The position numbers and the translations under genes are program-made. The notes under the pieces are model-generated. The model saw only the letters and a list, made by a program, of their open reading frames with translations. It made no database searches and was not told the origin of the DNA. 63,497 bases of DNA from JAWKTM01 sp041399085 (GTDB lineage: Bacteria > Planctomycetota > Planctomycetia > Pirellulales > Pirellulaceae). How positions within the stretch are numbered: the first letter of the stretch is position 1; each line of letters begins with the position of its first letter. Below are positions 8,833-19,161 of the stretch, piece after piece. The DNA is taken from NCBI GenBank assembly GCA_041399085.1, contig JAWKTM010000039.1:1-63497 (forward strand), written 5' to 3'.

Positions 8833-10929
8833 TTATTCCTTGCTTTCAGGAATCGCTTCGCGAATTTGCAGTTGTTTCGCGTCCCAACTCAACTGCTTAG
8901 CCAGCGTCTTCGGCCATTGCCAGCCTTCCTTGTCCGATTGGTAGAGGACGACCTTGCTTCGATCGGCGGCCAGGGCCACGGCTTGGGGCATATTTAGAAT
9001 TCGAGAGACGTTTAGAAAATAGGGGCCGTTACGATGATCGCGCGGCAAATCGTGCAAGTCCACACGTGTGATTCGCGGTTCGAATAGCGATGCATACAAA
9101 GTCACTCCGGCCATTTGCCGCTGACTTTGTAGCCACAACGGAACTCCGTCCTGATCGTCCAATGTGCGAAGTGCTTGAATCGCGCGTCGAGCATCGTAGA
9201 CTTGCATCCCGTCAAGTGTTTGGCCCAACAAATAGAACCGACGCCGATGCTGCGTTTGTTTGCGCTCACTGAGATCGAACGCCGTGGGACCGACGCCGCG
9301 AGGAGCTACATAGGCCATTGCCCACTTGAAAGTTTGGAACATCTTCTTGGTTTGCTCGAAGGCTTGCTCGTCCGCTTCTGGCAACTGCTCCCCGGCCAGT
9401 TGTTCGCCGAAAACCGGCCGCATCGTGGCCAGGAATTCTTGCCATGAAGTTTCATCCATGACATTCAGCACGGTTAATTCCGGATGCTCCAACCCTTCAC
9501 GGTGAGCCACATATAAACGCAAGCGATCGCGCCTTGGCTGGTGAAGTCGTAGGCTTGCAGGGTTATACCATCGTGCGTGGCGGAAAACGCCGGTTGCACG
9601 TCCAGCGGCTTGTCGGCCGTGGGCCAACCAGCAAAACACTTGGTCTTGAGTGACTGCATCCACGCGTCGCGTTGCGTTTTCCAAGCGGTATTGTCGGCAG
9701 GCGGCGCTGATTCCGCGACGGGCATGAACGATTCGTAATCCTCGCGTTCTTCTGATCCGCGGGCAATTCGGCAAACACTTTGGGCCAGTGCCTTGCTCGA
9801 ACAGTCGACGCCGGCCGTCTTCTCGATCAGCGAATCGTCATTTCTTAGATGATATCGAACCAACGAAAGGCGTTGCGGACTCGCAACTCCTGCGTGTCTT
9901 TGTGGCCGCCAGCCGTGATATTCAACGCGATTTGGTCTCCGGCATTGTAAAGACGATAAATGCGGCGAACCTCTTCGAAGGTCCGGTACACTCCGTCCAG
10001 CGGAAAAATGCCGTCGGTATCGGTGTTGCTGATTAACAACGGACGGGGAGCTACCAGCGGCGACCTTTGGTGTAATCCCAGCGATATGTATTGACCATAT
10101 ACATGCAATCACAATGGCCTTCGACACAGCCGTCGACCACATGGTTTGTCAGGTCCGTGATGCCGGCAACGGGTACCGCGCACTTGATTCGCTCGTCGAG
10201 CGCCGCGATCCACCAGCTATAGGCTCCGCCGCCGCTGCGACCGGTCACTCCCAGTCGCTCTCCATCCACCTCCGCACGAGATTGTAAGTAGTCGAGGGCC
10301 CGGATACAGTTCCACGCTTCGACGCCGGCCGAGGTGTAGCCGCGATTCAGCCACCACCACATGTTGTAACGATAGGTGCCATGGTGAATGCCTTCGATTT
10401 CGCCGAGTTGCAACGTGTCGATTGTCAAACACACATATCCATTTCGGGCGAACCACGCTCCGTGATGTTGATAATGCGTTTTGTTCCCATAGCTAATGCC
10501 GTTCTTCGCCACACGCCCATGACCGCATACATAGAGAATGGCGGGCAACGGTTTATCTGCCTTTTTCGGAACATATAAATTCCCCGTCACGTATAACCCC
10601 GGACGCGACTGAAACTGAACATTCTCTACAACAAACTCGTCATGCTCGGCTTTACCCGTGATCTCGGCATGCAAATCCGTGCGTTCGGGCAACGGATCCA
10701 TGCCCAACATTTCGTAAAGCTCTTGACGATACTGGTCGCGCTTTGTCTGCCAGTCGTCCAGCGTTCGGATGTCCGCCAAGCAGGCCTCCGTAAGCTTCGC
10801 CGTCTCGTCCTTGAAATAAGCGGCCAGCATTCGGTCGCCGCGCGAAGTATCCTTGTTCGGTTCCGCCGCGATGAGATGGGACGTCAAGCAAAACAGCAGG
10901 AGGACGGCGATAAACAAGCGACGTTGCAT
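8833..10929 (-). pseudogene. Secreted alpha/beta hydrolase (acetylxylan-esterase-like), frameshifted
   Basis: The start ATG (10929) gives a clean signal peptide, MQRRLFIAVLLLFCLT...IAA. The first 290 residues (to about 10060) are intact and contain LPAILYVCGHGR, GYVCLTIDTLQLGE and the nucleophile elbow GVTGRSGGGAYSWW, with the catalytic Ser in GRSGG. The protein then continues in other frames with PLLISNTDTDGIFPLDG (acid-loop region) and GGHKDTQELR (catalytic His), followed by a long C-terminal domain ending at 8833. Breaks lie near 10090, 9848 and 9525. The total of about 700 residues is typical for planctomycete secreted esterases acting on acetylated polysaccharides. The ORF also runs 94 codons upstream of the signal peptide, which is not the real start. 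Confidence 0.75.
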
Positions 10930-11092
10930 GAGGTAGGCTCCAGGCAGGTGCGTGGTCGAACAGCGTTGCAACCGCGTGAAACGAATGCCGCGGCTGAATC
11001 GAGTCGACAGTATACACAGCCTGGAACGCACGCGTCGCAGAACAGGGCAAAACGTCTCCTGGATCCGACGATTGGCAGGTTCGAGCCTCCAG

Positions 11093-12538
11093 CTATTGAG
11101 TCGCTCCGAGCCGATGGTTGGCCAGTTCAATATATTGCCGAGCGGCTTTGGCTTGTTCGTCGTTTGGCTGTTCGGCCAGGGCGAGTTCCGAGAATCGCTT
11201 GGCCGCGGCAAAGTCTTGCCGTCCGCTGCCAGCGATATACGACAGTTGCAGATAGGCTGCCGCCTTTTCGGCGTTGAATCGCAACGCTTCGAAGGCCAAC
11301 GCTTCCGCTTGGTCGAACGCCGAATCGGCGATCAGGCGGTGAGCCACGGAGACACATGCCAACGATCTGGCTTCGCGGTACTCTTGTTCCGAATCCCACA
11401 GGGTGTCCGGCAGCCAACGGTCGTCGATACGATGGAAGTGGCTAAGCGCGATCTCGTAACGCTTCGATTTCGATGCCAGGTAGGCCCAGTCGAACTGCGT
11501 CCGCAATCGATCGGGATATTGGTCTTCAATCCGCGAGAGAGCTCGTTCCACCTCGGCCCATATCGGCTCGTCTTTAAGCAGTGAATAGGCCGGCAAATTG
11601 CGGTTTTGTCGATTTTGCATGCGCGACAGTTCGAGCAAGCCATCGACGGACACCAGCGCGAGCAATGGGTAATCCTTTGCCTTGCCGGAACATTCTTTGC
11701 CAAAGGCACGATAATCTTCAATCGTGCCATGCCATTTGGGGGCCAAGTAGAGAAACTTGTTTTTGTGGGCCATTAGATGGTAGGGGCGTGCTTCGATTGC
11801 CGCTTGAAAATAGGTCTCCATCATATCGCGAGGCAATCCGCCGCCCATGGCAACGGTAATTAGTCGAGCTGGAGGATGAGGTGACTTCGGATTAAGTTTG
11901 TAGGCTTGCAATAAGTCGTTCAAAGCATCCTTTAACAATGCCTCGAATCCCAACTGGTGTTCGACGTCCACGGAACTAGCGAAGCCTCCGCCGCGCACGC
12001 GCCAAGCCAAGTTAGTGCGAAACATGCCGCGGAGCAGATAGGGTAGATAGTTTTCCGGATCACCTTCACACCAAGCGTCCAAGACTTGTTGCTGAACATC
12101 CACGGGAACCGTTTCGTTCAAGGTCGGAACCCAGGTTTCAGCTTTTGTGAGATTATAATGAGTGCGGCATAAGCGTTCGCAATCCCATTCGTTGGCTTCG
12201 GCCTGTTCCGCTTGAATCAGCACCTCATTCACCTCGTACCAGCCCGACTCGGCGTAGAGCGTGTTGACCAGATCAAACGGTGCGTCGATGCCTTCCACGA
12301 CGTACTGAAGCTCAACCGGGGCGATTGCTTCCGCGACCTCGCCAACCACCGCATTCGCGTTGGACTTAACCGGTTGTATGGTGAGTCCCTGTTCGGCCAG
12401 TTCCTTCGCCTTCTCGGCCATCATCTCCTCGATCATGTCCTTCGCGAACTGATCGGCCGAACAGCCTCCGCTGGCGACCACGACGAGAATCGCGAACAAG
12501 ATTGCCGATAAACCTGGGCCGTAGAATGCGTGTCTCAT
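11093..12538 (-). CDS. DUF4034-type lipoprotein with C-terminal TPR-like repeats
   Basis: The N-terminus is a lipoprotein signal peptide with a Cys at residue 26 (VVVASGGC), so the protein should be membrane-anchored and exported. The central region (YLPYLLRGMFRTNLAWRVRG, then DALNDLLQAYKLNPKSP) resembles DUF4034, in which a helix pair precedes TPR-like repeats. The C-terminal quarter (FDQAEALAFEALRF, FAAAKRFSELALAEQPNDEQA) reads as two further TPR units. Function is unknown; such repeats mediate protein contacts. The gene is intact at 481 codons and lies 163 bp upstream of the hydrolase on the same strand. Divergent transcription from the SDR gene leaves about 155 bp for both promoters. Confidence 0.7.
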   Translation of the reverse strand: MRHAFYGPGLSAILFAILVVVASGGCSADQFAKDMIEEMMAEKAKELAEQGLTIQPVKSNANAVVGEVAEAIAPVELQYVVEGIDAPFDLVNTLYAESGWYEVNEVLIQAEQAEANEWDCERLCRTHYNLTKAETWVPTLNETVPVDVQQQVLDAWCEGDPENYLPYLLRGMFRTNLAWRVRGGGFASSVDVEHQLGFEALLKDALNDLLQAYKLNPKSPHPPARLITVAMGGGLPRDMMETYFQAAIEARPYHLMAHKNKFLYLAPKWHGTIEDYRAFGKECSGKAKDYPLLALVSVDGLLELSRMQNRQNRNLPAYSLLKDEPIWAEVERALSRIEDQYPDRLRTQFDWAYLASKSKRYEIALSHFHRIDDRWLPDTLWDSEQEYREARSLACVSVAHRLIADSAFDQAEALAFEALRFNAEKAAAYLQLSYIAGSGRQDFAAAKRFSELALAEQPNDEQAKAARQYIELANHRLGATQ

Positions 12539-12693
12539 CGTTTTCGCCTTTGCGCAAATCGTTTGCCCGTCGCGACAACACGACCGGGATACGCAACACT
12601 AGATTACCGACCATTACACGCCGCCGCGTGACCCGCGAAATTGTGTGGGGCTGTCGCCTATGGTCGCGCGCGACGGGGAAGTGAGAAACGAAT

Positions 12694-13423
12694 ATGCCAC
12701 GACAGATACTGATAACCGGAGGCGCCAGTGGAATCGGACTCGCGATCGCCAAGTCGTTTGCGGCCTGCGGCGATCGCGTTCTTGCTACGGGCGTCGACGC
12801 CGGGCAAGTCGATCAGCAGGCGGAACTGTTTGCGACCGACTCACATAATTCGCCTGAATTGAGCTTCACGGTTCTGGACGTGACGCAGCCTGCACAAATC
12901 GAGAGCTTAATACACTCGCTGCCGACATTGGACGTACTTGTGAATTGCGCGGGAACGATCCGTCGCGGCGGAATGGAATTCGACCTTGATGCATTTCAGC
13001 AAGTCGTCGACGAATCTTCATGGGACGATGCGGATGTGCGTGGGTTGCAAACCAAAATTGGCCGAGCGAGGTGGATGCATCCTGAATATCGCATCGATGC
13101 TCAGCTTCTTTGGCAGCGGCTATGTGCCGGCCTATAGCGCGAGCAAGGGAGGCATCGCCCAACTGACGAAGTCATTAGCGATCGCCTGGGCGGCGGAAGG
13201 GATACGCGTGAATGCCGTTGCGCCGGGATGGATCGAGACTGCATTAACGGATCCGCTAGTCAACGATGCGTCGCGACGCGAAGCGATCGTCGGCCGCACG
13301 CCGCTGTCGCGTTGGGGAACTCCGGATGACGTGGCCGGTGCGGCAATGTTTCTATGCTCGCCCGCCGCCGCATTTATTACCGGCGTCGTACTGCCAGTGG
13401 ATGGCGGCTACTCCATTATGTGA
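12694..13423 (+). pseudogene. Short-chain dehydrogenase/reductase, one frameshift
   Basis: The N-terminal part has the Rossmann motif ITGGASGIG and the adenine-ring NCAGT. The second part, in another frame from about 13008, has NIASMLSF with the catalytic Ser, and YSASKGG with the catalytic Tyr and Lys. It ends with the usual RVNAVAPGW, PDDVAGAAMFLCS and GVVLPVDGGYSIM. The break is a single-base loss just after CAAGTCGTCGACG (about 13012), where V-D-V-N-L-H-G is expected. Repaired, the protein would be about 243 residues, a normal classical SDR of the 3-oxoacyl-ACP/glucose dehydrogenase type. The substrate cannot be told. Confidence 0.85.
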
Positions 13424-13554
13424 GATGCGGCTGAGAAACGACTCAATAAAGTCGGTTTTCGCACCGCGCAAGCACGCCATCGGCGAAAGCACGGACTTTC
13501 ACGGAGTGAAAGGCGACGAAAACCGAAAGTCATGTTTTCGCCCGATTTATAGCC

Positions 13555-15162
13555 CTAGTTTTCGTCTCTAGCGATAATCGCGGTGATGTCATTTTGAGCA
13601 TCGAAATAGGCGTTAACCACGCGCGCGTCCCATTGTTGCCCAGAGCCTTCACGGAAGATCTGGTCCACTTTTTCCAGCGGCATACCCTTGCGATAGGGGC
13701 GATCGCTGGTCATCGCGTCGAATGAATCGGCCACCGCGACGATACGAGCGATGAGAGGGATGGTTTCCCCGGTTAAACCATGAGGATAGCCGTTGCCATC
13801 CCATTGTTCGTGATGGTGCAACACCGCCGGAAGAATATGTGATAGTTCGCCAATCTGTTCCAAAATGCGATATCCCTTTTCGGGATGCTCCTTGATATGT
13901 TCGTACTCTTCCGCCGTAAGTTTGCCTGGCTTGCGGAGCACGGAGTCGTCGATGCCGATTTTGCCGATGTCGTGCAAGACGCCGGCCAAATAAATCGTCT
14001 CACAGTCTTCGCCAGCCCAGCCAAGTTGTTGAGCTAGGCGAACCGAAATCTGCGCGACACGATCGCTGTGTCCACAGGTGTAAGGATCCTTGGCATCGAT
14101 GGCGGATGTGAGGGCGCGCACAAAGTTCTCCAGGAGCAGGGCTTGTTTGCGATACAATCGATGATTGCCGGCGTGAATGCCTAGCAACGCCGCGATGGAG
14201 CCCAGCAGACTGGCTTCGATCGAACCAAATTCGCCACCCACACTGTGATTGAGCGCTACCAAGTAACCAAGTGTTTGCTTGCCTTCGGTTACGGGAGTGA
14301 TAATCACTTCACTGAGATGGGGCAACGGCCACGATGGATCGCTTGTCACATCGCGATTGGCCACAACCGCCGTTTCGTCGGACGTAAGACCGAGATAACG
14401 GACCAATTGCTGAAGCTCGCTTGGCGACGCCAGATGGTCGCCGTGCAAGAGCAAATTCGGCTGGGATTCGCTGGCTTGCCCCATGCGCGGCGAATCCTGA
14501 TCGTCTGGCATCAGCCACAACGCCAAAGACTTGGCGGGAACGCAGCCAGATAGCCAGCCGAGCGCCATCTGGCCGAGGTCGGTTACGGAACGAGACAGTC
14601 TCAGATTCCGCGTGACTCCGTACAGGAGTGAGATTTCCTCGAAAGTATGTGTCAGTTGATTGCTTAGCCCCTCATTCTCGACTTCCAATCGCTCCACGTC
14701 GCGCTCGGCACGCAAGGCAGCGCGGACACTGGTCGCGGAACGAATGAGTGCCTCGGCGGGCCACAGCGGCTGTCGTCGTAACCAATTGTTCAAAGTCGCG
14801 GGCGTACAGCCCCAACGTTGCGAAAGCGACTCGACCAATTGGCTTGGCAAACGGCGGTCGGCGAGAAAAGTGCCCACGGCGACGCAGTCGCCAATCGATT
14901 CATCTGTCACGGGGATGGCCAAAACGACGACCGAATCCTCGTCGGCAATAATATCCGGCAGCCCGAAGCGAGCCGTTCCGCGAACCAGCGGAGGCCAAAC
15001 GTCGGCTGCCAGCCACGGTTGATCTTCGGCCAAACCAAGCAACTCGCCGGAATCTCCGTCGAACACGGAAAACGCCACGCCGAAAGCTTCGCGAAGTCGA
15101 TTTCGCAACTCGGCGTATTGCGTTTGATGGGCACAGGAATTGTCGAAAGCGAGGGTATCCAT
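13555..15162 (-). CDS. HD-GYP domain phosphodiesterase with N-terminal sensory region
   Basis: This intact 535-residue protein probably degrades cyclic-di-GMP or a related dinucleotide. The C-terminal HD-GYP domain shows HSDRVAQIS, LHDIGKIGI (metal-binding H397, D398), HHHEQWDGNGYP (GYP near 455) and ADSFDAMTSDRPYR. Upstream, residues about 180-340 form a GAF-like module with a short coiled coil (ERDVERLEVENEGLSNQL). Residues 1-170 form another sensory region that resembles no family I can name. There is no membrane helix, so it is cytoplasmic. The 3' end faces the SDR gene. Its start is divergent from the sialidase-like gene across a 460-bp gap. Confidence 0.88.
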   Translation of the reverse strand: MDTLAFDNSCAHQTQYAELRNRLREAFGVAFSVFDGDSGELLGLAEDQPWLAADVWPPLVRGTARFGLPDIIADEDSVVVLAIPVTDESIGDCVAVGTFLADRRLPSQLVESLSQRWGCTPATLNNWLRRQPLWPAEALIRSATSVRAALRAERDVERLEVENEGLSNQLTHTFEEISLLYGVTRNLRLSRSVTDLGQMALGWLSGCVPAKSLALWLMPDDQDSPRMGQASESQPNLLLHGDHLASPSELQQLVRYLGLTSDETAVVANRDVTSDPSWPLPHLSEVIITPVTEGKQTLGYLVALNHSVGGEFGSIEASLLGSIAALLGIHAGNHRLYRKQALLLENFVRALTSAIDAKDPYTCGHSDRVAQISVRLAQQLGWAGEDCETIYLAGVLHDIGKIGIDDSVLRKPGKLTAEEYEHIKEHPEKGYRILEQIGELSHILPAVLHHHEQWDGNGYPHGLTGETIPLIARIVAVADSFDAMTSDRPYRKGMPLEKVDQIFREGSGQQWDARVVNAYFDAQNDITAIIARDEN

Positions 15163-15625
15163 AATTGTCCTGCCCGGGCCACGGCCTCGGCCATGTTCGT
15201 GGTGACTTGGCGCTCGTTCTGCTCGGCAACGATACGTCGCGATTCACGTTCGAGCAAAACGCGACGGCCAGCGAAGTCGCTGCGCAGGTGGAAAACAAAC
15301 GGCGAATCGTGCCGTTTGTGACAATGGTTTCGATTACAATGTCGTCCGTCCGAGTCGTACGCGTGCGAACCGGCACGACGTGTTACGAGGCAGTTGGCGA
15401 GACGGTGTTGGGTGCGCAAGCGAATGGCGGCGAAGTTCCTATCATCGGCGCCCATCTAGATCTACCTTTTCCCATTCTTATAGATAAGAGACATGAAACA
15501 GATGCGACGATCAGTTAACCGCGAATTCAATGTTGTGAGAGGCTTTCCCACTGTGTCACCATGATGGTCCTGAGCGTGGGGTTAGAGGCAGGGGCTGGTT
15601 CACGTCCCGCGCGGCGTCGCCTGTC
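15163..15625. other. Intergenic stretch between HD-GYP and sialidase-like genes
   Basis: Open frames exist on both strands (plus 15165-15518; minus frames running into the HD-GYP gene), but none has a recognisable domain, start signal or stop placement that supports a gene. It presumably holds the divergent promoters. The N-terminus of the sialidase-like protein may begin inside it (about 15561) in another frame. Confidence 0.4.
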
Positions 15626-16621
15626 ATGTCGCAGCCAGGCTATGTCCGTGGTGAATTCGTCTATGAGGCGGCGCCGTTCCCCCAATGCCATGCGTCAACG
15701 ATCGCGGAAACGAAACAGGGACTGGTTGCCGCCTGGTTTGGCGGCACGCACGAAAAGCATCCCGATGTTGGGATTTGGGTCGCTCGGCGTACCGCTGATG
15801 GTTGGACCGCATGACAGTCGAAGTGGCCAATGGTGTCAGCCGATGGTCAGCGTCATCCCTGTTGGAATCCCGTGCTATTCGCCATGCCAGATGGGCCGCT
15901 CGTGTTGTTCTACAAAGTGGGGCCAGTCCGAGCTCTTGGTGGGGAATGCGGCGCGATCGCAAGACGGCGGAAAGACGTGGAGTTCCTCTATTCGATTGCC
16001 GGACGAAATTCCGGGGCCAATCAAAGACAAGCCTGTGATGCTGAAGGCAGGTCGATTGCTGTCCGGCTCCAGCACCGAGGATCACGGCTGGCGTGTTCAT
16101 ATGGAAATAACCACGGATGGCGGTCTAACCTGGACTCGCGCAAAGACCATCAATGACGGTGAAACAATCGGCGCTATCCAACCGACGATCTTGATACACG
16201 GGCCGGAGAAACTTCAGATCCTGTGTCGCAGCCGCAATACTAAACATGTTTTGGAGTCGTGGTCGGAAGACGGGGAAAGTCGTGGAGTCCGTTGGTCGAC
16301 ACTACTTTGCCCAGCCCGAATTCAGGCATCGACGCCGTGACTTTGGCGGATGGGCGACATCTGGTGGTCTACAACCACACGCCTCGCGGACGCAGTCCTT
16401 TGAATCTGGCCATCTCGCACGACGGCAAACATTGGCAAGCAGCGCTGGTGTTAGAGAACCAGCCGGGTGAGTATTCCTATCCGGCGATCATTCAATCTTC
16501 GGATGGAAAGGTTCACATTACATATACCTGGAAGCGCCAGCGTATTAAGCATGTGGTGGTTGATCCACAAAAATTGGTTGCGAAAGACTTTGAAGACGGA
16601 ACTTGGCCCAGCGATGAGTAG
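15626..16621 (+). pseudogene. Sialidase-like (BNR/Asp-box) protein, frameshifted
   Basis: The pieces read in order CHASTIAETKQGLVAAWFGG, HPDVGIWVARR, PVLFAMPDGPLVLFYK, SQDGGKTWSSS, KPVMLKAGRLLSGSS, TTDGGLTWTRA, QPTILIHGPEKLQILCRS, KSWSPLVDTTLPSPNSG and VVYNHTPRGRSPLNLA. At least two Asp-boxes (S-x-D-x-G-x-T-W) are complete and a third lies across a break. The fold should be a six-bladed propeller acting on glycans. The frame order is 2-1-2-0-2, so four indels occur between 15805 and 16270. The intact length is about 330 residues. The stop overlaps the ATG of the following membrane protein by eight bases. Confidence 0.75.
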
Positions 16622-17237
16622 CACATTCGACGCGACAACGGATTGGCATACGGCGCGTCGCCGTCATCGGCGACTGGTGTGGTCCATCGTACTAGGTGCT
16701 GTCGCGGCGAGTGTCGGAGTGTGCCTCGCTGCTTTGTACCTGCCATTCGTTCAATACCGAACCGTCGAGGTCCGGGCGAGCGATCAATTGGGGATGGTCA
16801 CGGTCGGTGAAGTCATCGCGCGAGGAGAGCTGAACGAGTCTTTGTACCCGGACGCGGAATCGTGGGAGAAACGTCTGTATTATGACGGCACGCAGGCAAC
16901 GCTCTATCGTTATGCTCCGACGAACTCCGCGAAGCCGCTCGTGGTGCGATGTTGGCGATTCACGAATTTTCCGGCCGAGCGACGGGCCGCATTGATCGCG
17001 GAATGCCGTGCGTCGCTTGGCCGGCAGTGGCCATCCACATTGCAGGTGGTTGAAACCGGGACGCAAACTCAGATGGGGAGCGTCGATCGAAAAGTGTGGC
17101 AGTGCCGCCTGAGCGATGGCGAAAGCGTAGTTGGCGGTGCGTCGATCGTTTCCGACAACGAGTCGATCCTGTTCGTGGAAGTTTGCTATGCTTCGTTTTT
17201 CGCTGTCGAGACGATCGTTACCGATAGCGGATGGTGA
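16614..17237 (+). CDS. Hypothetical single-pass membrane protein (207 aa)
   Basis: The ATG lies inside the last codons of the sialidase-like gene, so the two are translationally coupled. Residues 23-45 (SIVLGAVAASVGVCLAALYL) form one helix with an Arg-rich cytoplasmic N-terminus; the remaining 160 residues would be outside. That domain contains WEKRLYYDGTQATLYRY and RCWRFTNFPAERRA and has no known family. It could be an anchored accessory of the glycan-active partner, but this rests only on gene order. The gene is intact. Confidence 0.6.
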   Translation: MSSTFDATTDWHTARRRHRRLVWSIVLGAVAASVGVCLAALYLPFVQYRTVEVRASDQLGMVTVGEVIARGELNESLYPDAESWEKRLYYDGTQATLYRYAPTNSAKPLVVRCWRFTNFPAERRAALIAECRASLGRQWPSTLQVVETGTQTQMGSVDRKVWQCRLSDGESVVGGASIVSDNESILFVEVCYASFFAVETIVTDSGW

Positions 17238-17396
17238 TGGCCTCGAAGTGAGCGATCTCTCCACCGAGCCCTTCTCGACAACCCGGTAATGGTGGCACTT
17301 CGCCCGGTTTGCGTTTAGAATGCCTGCCAATGCGACGCGATTCCTTGGATTCTCGTCCTCAGTTTGGGCCTCTTCTTTTGCGATTTCCGGTGAGTT

Positions 17397-19044
17397 ATGC
17401 CTTTTCCTGTCGGGTGCGTATGCGGTCGCCAGTTCATGGCGGGAGATCATTTACGTGGGCAAGTTGTCCCGTGTCCGAATTGCCGACGCGGCATTCTTGT
17501 CACGCCCACGGCGTCGAGTGCGGTCACTCCGCAGCCTCCGCCTGGCTTGGGACAGCCTTCATCGGCAGGCGCGGCGAGCAATCCGGCCGGAGTTGTCGTG
17601 GCTTGCCGATGCGGCCGATCGTTCCGCGCGGAGGCTCGGCTACAGGGAACCACCGCTCGATGTCCCGGTTGTGGATCGGCAATTCAAATTCCTCGAGCGG
17701 GCGGCGCGTCGCCCGGACTGACTCCATTGGGCCGGCCGGCTCAGGCGATGGAAGCAACACCGGCCCACGTGACTGGCGCCGCTCCGGCGACATCGGCCAC
17801 CGTTGGATACCAAAAGCCAATCACGCGTCCGCCGCAGCCATCAAGGTCATCATCGGCCAGCGGTCGCGGCCCAGTTGTTCTCATAGGCGCAGTGGTTTTG
17901 GTGCTGTTGCTCTTGGTAGGCGGAGGAGTGGCCGCACTGCTAATGTTAGGGAAAGAGGAAACGTCGGTCGCCGGCGGAAGTGCGCCCGCGAGTACATCGA
18001 ATGACGCACCGCCATCGAATCCGCCATTCATCCAGGATTCGCCAACGATCGCGGAATCCAGCGTTGGTTCCGCGACTTCCGCCGAACCGCCGACGCCGAA
18101 TCCCGCGGTCAATTCATCGCCGACAACAACCACTGCGCCGGCGACCGTTCCGGTACCGGCGAGCGCCCCATTCAGCTTCGCGCCGCCCGAGCCCGTTGGC
18201 TCGACGCCCGAGCCTTCGGCCTCACCGCCGAGCCAGTTCGGTACCGACGCATCGCCTGGCGTTTCAGGCAATCGCAACTCTCAGTCGCCAAGCGATCCGC
18301 GTGGAGATACGCCAACAGCGGCAAACTCTTTGCCGCAAATGCCCGATGCCTTGGTTCGTTGGCATCAGCGCGGTTCAAGCCAAGCCGGCATACGACGCGT
18401 TATGGGTGTCGAGCGTCTACAACTGCAATACAGTTGGTATTGTGATGTCCTGCCATTCGTTGGCCAACAAAAGTTGCACGACCGATTCGACTTCTCCCGG
18501 CCGTGGGCGGATCCCAAAAATGTGAGACTGACCACGGAGGTCGTGCCTGAGTTCCAAAACCCTCTGGACCCGAGAAAAACTTGGCAGGGCTACCCGTTCA
18601 ATGGTTTGGCGCTTTCCACTCATTTCGTCGGCGTTTCGGGCGTGGAGGACAAACGGAATGTGATTGCCGGGAAGTTGCCACGCAGCGACGATCGGGCAGG
18701 TGTCTTCGGCTACGATACGATCGCCAGACCGGAAGAGATTACGGATGGGCAGTCGAACACGCTGATGATGATTGGTAGCGGCGAACTGGCATCACCTTGG
18801 GTGCAAGGGGGCGGTGCCACCGTGCGCGGGGCTCGCGAACCTTACTTCGATTCGCTGACCGGGATTTGGAACGACTGGTTTCACGCAGCCCGGTTCGATG
18901 GCCGTCATGGCCGATGGATCCGTGAAGTTTATCAGTGCTGACATTGATCCCACCGTTTTTCGAGCCATGTGTACGATCCACGGCGGTGAATCCGTGGATT
19001 TACCGCCTCAAGTGAGACCCGCCAATTGGCGTGCCGGGCAATAA
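17397..19044 (+). CDS. DUF1559-type protein with two N-terminal zinc ribbons and a membrane helix
   Basis: Two short zinc ribbons open the protein: C7-x-C9 with C26-x-x-C29, and C70-x-C72 with C89-x-x-C92. A transmembrane helix follows at about 158-184, then a Pro/Ser/Thr/Ala-rich linker of about 130 residues, then a DUF1559-like C-terminal domain with LQLQYSWYCDVLPFVGQQKLHDRFDF-type sequence (only key residues quoted), YPFNGLALSTHFVG and EITDGQSNTLMMIG. The annotated frame stops at 18941, but MADGSVKFISADIDP continues in another frame to TAA 19042-19044, so one indel lies near 18885-18900. DUF1559 proteins are abundant prepilin-like proteins of planctomycetes. The zinc-ribbon fusion is unusual; the role is unknown. 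Confidence 0.75.
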
Positions 19045-19161
19045 GAGGTTGGCCGTTCCGTCAGAAAATGTTTCCGTGTGTGCGGACTATTGTTCGAGAC
19101 GCGAATCCGTCGTATGAGTCGGCTGACCTTATAGAAAACCACAAAACGAGGTAGACAGTGT

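Noticed and set aside
13439..13459. Small hairpin with T-run after the SDR gene
   Set aside because: The stem is only five base pairs (CGACT/AGTCG) and the T-run is four bases; too weak to call a terminator.
15165..15518. Plus-strand ORF between HD-GYP and sialidase
   Set aside because: No recognisable domain and overlapping frames on both strands; not supported as a gene.
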